Positions 13,139-14,650 of a DNA stretch of 14,650 nt are shown one piece after another. The stretch lies in the NCBI GenBank assembly GCA_050248375.1, contig JBFWSL010000058.1, positions 1 through 14,650 on the forward strand. Direction: 5' to 3'. This DNA comes from JAYZVT01 sp050248375 (lineage in GTDB: Bacteria; Pseudomonadota; Alphaproteobacteria; Rhizobiales; Methyloligellaceae). The notes under the pieces were generated by a model. The model was not told where the DNA came from. It worked only from the letters and a program-made list of their open reading frames with translations, and did no database searches. Position numbers and translations under genes: made by a program. Each line of letters starts with the position of its first letter. The stretch's first letter is position 1.

Positions 13139-14590
13139 ATGGTTCTGCGCCATTTGACAGTGCTGTTCTGCCTGGCGGCGGCCCTGCTGGCGATGACGGC
13201 ATGGCCGCAACAGGCATGGGCGGGCAAGCGTCTGGCGCTGGTCATCGGCATCGACAGCTACCGTGAGATTCCGGTGCTCCAGAAGGCGACCGGAGACGCC
13301 CGGGCCCTGAGCGCCGCCTTGCAGTCGCTGGGCTTCGACGTGACCACCGTGCTTGACGCGGACCGGCGGACGCTCAACCGCAGCGTCGCCGAGTTCCAGG
13401 CGCGGCTGGGGGTGGGAGACATCGCGCTTGTGCATTTTTCCGGCCACGGGGTCGAGCTGGACGGACAGAACTACCTGCTGCCCTCCGACGTGCCGCGTCC
13501 CCAGTCCAGCGGCAAGGACTTCGTGAAGTCGGAGTCGCTCGGCATGGCCGAGTTGATGGAACGGGTGGCCGCCAGCGGCGCGCGCACGCGGATATTCATC
13601 ATAGATGCCTGCCGCGACAATCCCTTCGCGCAGTCCGGTGTGCGCGGCATCGGCACCTCGCGCGGCCTGGCCCGGGTCGAGGCGCCCGCCGGTACCTTCA
13701 TCATGTATTCCGCAGGCTATGGGCAGCAGGCGCTCGACCGGCTGGGGGACGGCGACAAGGAATCCACATCGGTCTACACGCGGGTGCTGCTGCAAGAGCT
13801 CTCCCGGCAGGGCAAGCAGATTTCCGAGATCGCACGCGATGTGCGGCTGGAAGTGGAGCGGATGGCGCGGTCGCTGGGCCACGAGCAGCGCCCCGCCTAC
13901 TACGACGAGTTGAGTGCCGGCTTTTATTTCGCGGGCGCGCCGGATGCGCCGGCTCCCGCGCCCATGGCGAGCGCAGGCGTCGCCCCGCAGATCCGTACGC
14001 CTCCGGACGCGCTGAACGAGCGTGTCGCCTTCGAGACGGCGAAATCCATCGACACGGAAGCGGCATGGGACGCGTTCCTGGGGCGGTTCCCGACCGGGTT
14101 CTACGCGGACATGGCAAAGGCGGCGCGGGACAAGCTGCAGCAGGCCGCATCCTCTCCGCCACCTGCATCAGTGCCGCCGGTGGCTTCGCTGGCCCCGCCG
14201 CCGCAGCCTCAGGGCACGGACGTGGGACGGGGAGCCGGCGCTCCTTCGAGCTACTGGAACCACAATGGCTCGGTCGTGTATCTCGTTGCCGAAGGGAACC
14301 GGCGCGCCTTCTATTACCACCGGCCCCGGAGCGGCATGCTGCAGGCGGGCGCGCGGCCGCATGACCTGCTGTTCGAGGGCTGGAAGGAGGGCAACAGCTA
14401 CAAGGGCACCGCTTATCTGTTCTCGCCGGTCTGCGGCAAGGCCGCCTACCAGGTCAGCGGCTCGGTGCAGAACGGCGACCGGCGGGTGGTCATGCAGGGT
14501 ACGGCGCCGAGGCGGGACAATTCCTGCCGGGCGGTGAGCTATTTCCGGGACAATCTGGTCTTCGACTACATGTCGCTGACGCCGCCGTGA
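13139..14590 (+). CDS. Secreted caspase-family (metacaspase-like) protein with C-terminal beta-rich domain
   Basis: 483 residues. Residues 1-28 are a Sec signal peptide ending AWA-GK (cleavage after Ala28). The caspase/peptidase C14 p20 fold follows at about 30-265: RLALVIGIDSY opens it, the catalytic His103 is in HFSGHGVE, and the catalytic Cys158 is in FIIDACRDNPF. Both are intact, so proteolytic activity after Arg or Lys (metacaspase-like) is plausible. Residues 293-335 (VAFETAKSIDTEAAWDAFLG, then RFPTGFYADMAKAARDKL) are a helical repeat often attached to bacterial caspases. A Pro/Ala linker leads to a domain at 370-483 (SYWNHNGSVVYLVAEGNRRAF) with Cys432 and Cys463, perhaps disulfide-linked. 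The substrate is unknown and no dedicated partner is obvious. A strong hairpin overlaps the stop codon. Confidence 0.92.
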   Translation: MVLRHLTVLFCLAAALLAMTAWPQQAWAGKRLALVIGIDSYREIPVLQKATGDARALSAALQSLGFDVTTVLDADRRTLNRSVAEFQARLGVGDIALVHFSGHGVELDGQNYLLPSDVPRPQSSGKDFVKSESLGMAELMERVAASGARTRIFIIDACRDNPFAQSGVRGIGTSRGLARVEAPAGTFIMYSAGYGQQALDRLGDGDKESTSVYTRVLLQELSRQGKQISEIARDVRLEVERMARSLGHEQRPAYYDELSAGFYFAGAPDAPAPAPMASAGVAPQIRTPPDALNERVAFETAKSIDTEAAWDAFLGRFPTGFYADMAKAARDKLQQAASSPPPASVPPVASLAPPPQPQGTDVGRGAGAPSSYWNHNGSVVYLVAEGNRRAFYYHRPRSGMLQAGARPHDLLFEGWKEGNSYKGTAYLFSPVCGKAAYQVSGSVQNGDRRVVMQGTAPRRDNSCRAVSYFRDNLVFDYMSLTPP

Positions 14591-14603
14591 GGGGCGGCGT
14601 CAG
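14576..14603. terminator. Bidirectional terminator-like hairpin at the caspase stop
   Basis: CTGACGCCGCC (14576-14586), loop GTGAGG, then GGCGGCGTCAG (14593-14603): an exact 11-pair, GC-rich stem with a six-base loop. The caspase stop codon TGA (14588-14590) lies in the loop. No T-run follows on either strand, so it is not a canonical intrinsic terminator. Its place between two apparently convergent genes fits a shared terminator or RNA-end protector. Confidence 0.6.
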
Positions 14604-14636
14604 GCCGTACGGTGCGCGTAGACTCCCAGGAAGACC
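14600..14636 (-). CDS. Possible 3' end of a convergent gene (partial)
   Basis: Reading leftwards from the window edge, an open frame gives VFLGVYAHRTA and then a TGA at 14600-14602, whose bases belong to the right arm of the terminator-like hairpin. The ending looks like the tail of a membrane protein and the location fits a convergent gene. Only about eleven residues can be seen before the adapter sequence, so neither the family nor even its coding nature can be established. Confidence 0.25.
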
Positions 14637-14650
14637 AGATCGGAAGAGCG
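14637..14650 (+). other. Illumina TruSeq adapter remnant (assembly artefact)
   Basis: The last 14 bases, AGATCGGAAGAGCG, equal the start of the Illumina TruSeq adapter as read through in one read direction (the version continuing with TCGTGTAG). A chance match of 14 bases exactly at a sequence end is very unlikely. The bases are not genomic, and the true contig ends at or just before 14636. Confidence 0.93.

Noticed and set aside
1..14650. CRISPR arrays, tRNA/rRNA genes, insertion sequences, phage genes
   Set aside because: Looked for regularly spaced repeats, cloverleaf-like segments, transposase or integrase motifs and terminal repeats; none was seen.

Overview
This is a GC-rich window, and its gene content looks alphaproteobacterial. 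The evidence is a thioredoxin-reductase-like ferredoxin-NADP reductase paired with an adrenodoxin-type ferredoxin, a CoxE-type VWA protein, a YcjX/YcjF pair, and a secreted caspase-like protein with a C-terminal domain of a kind I associate with alphaproteobacteria. I do not name a genus. No rRNA, tRNA, CRISPR array, insertion sequence or phage gene was seen. The right edge is probably a contig end, because its last 14 bases match an Illumina adapter.

Layout. (1) Positions 1-374 are non-coding upstream DNA with two CtrA-like half-site pairs, followed by an orphan Hpt phosphotransfer protein (375-785). (2) A [2Fe-2S] ferredoxin (970-1290) and its NADPH-dependent reductase (1300-2334) form a short electron-transfer operon. 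The reductase gene overlaps, tail to tail, a minus-strand SAM-dependent methyltransferase (2320-3333). (3) Divergent from the methyltransferase, an ECF-like sigma factor (3495-4067) is translationally coupled to a membrane anti-sigma factor (4064-5089). (4) A sodium:solute symporter (5185-6702) overlaps a membrane-anchored DUF924 protein (6695-7357). (5) On the minus strand, a CoxE-like VWA protein (9135 to 7960) is followed by a small lipoprotein (7916 to 7377). (6) Positions 9369-14590 hold an envelope-centred group: a single-pass membrane protein carrying a predicted periplasmic prokaryotic YEATS (pYEATS) domain (plus strand), the YcjF-like and YcjX-like pair (minus strand), a previously unlisted 29-residue hydrophobic small protein upstream of ycjX, and a secreted caspase-family protein with intact His/Cys catalytic residues (plus strand). 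A strong 11-bp-stem hairpin closes the caspase gene.

How they may work together. The clearest functional units are the ferredoxin/reductase pair, the sigma/anti-sigma pair, the symporter/DUF924 pair, and YcjX/YcjF. The most interesting possibility is that the pYEATS membrane protein, the YcjX/YcjF GTPase-membrane pair, the small membrane peptide and the exported caspase belong to one envelope-stress or cell-death programme. This rests on adjacency and on predicted location only. The genes lie on opposite strands and need conservation analysis to support a link.
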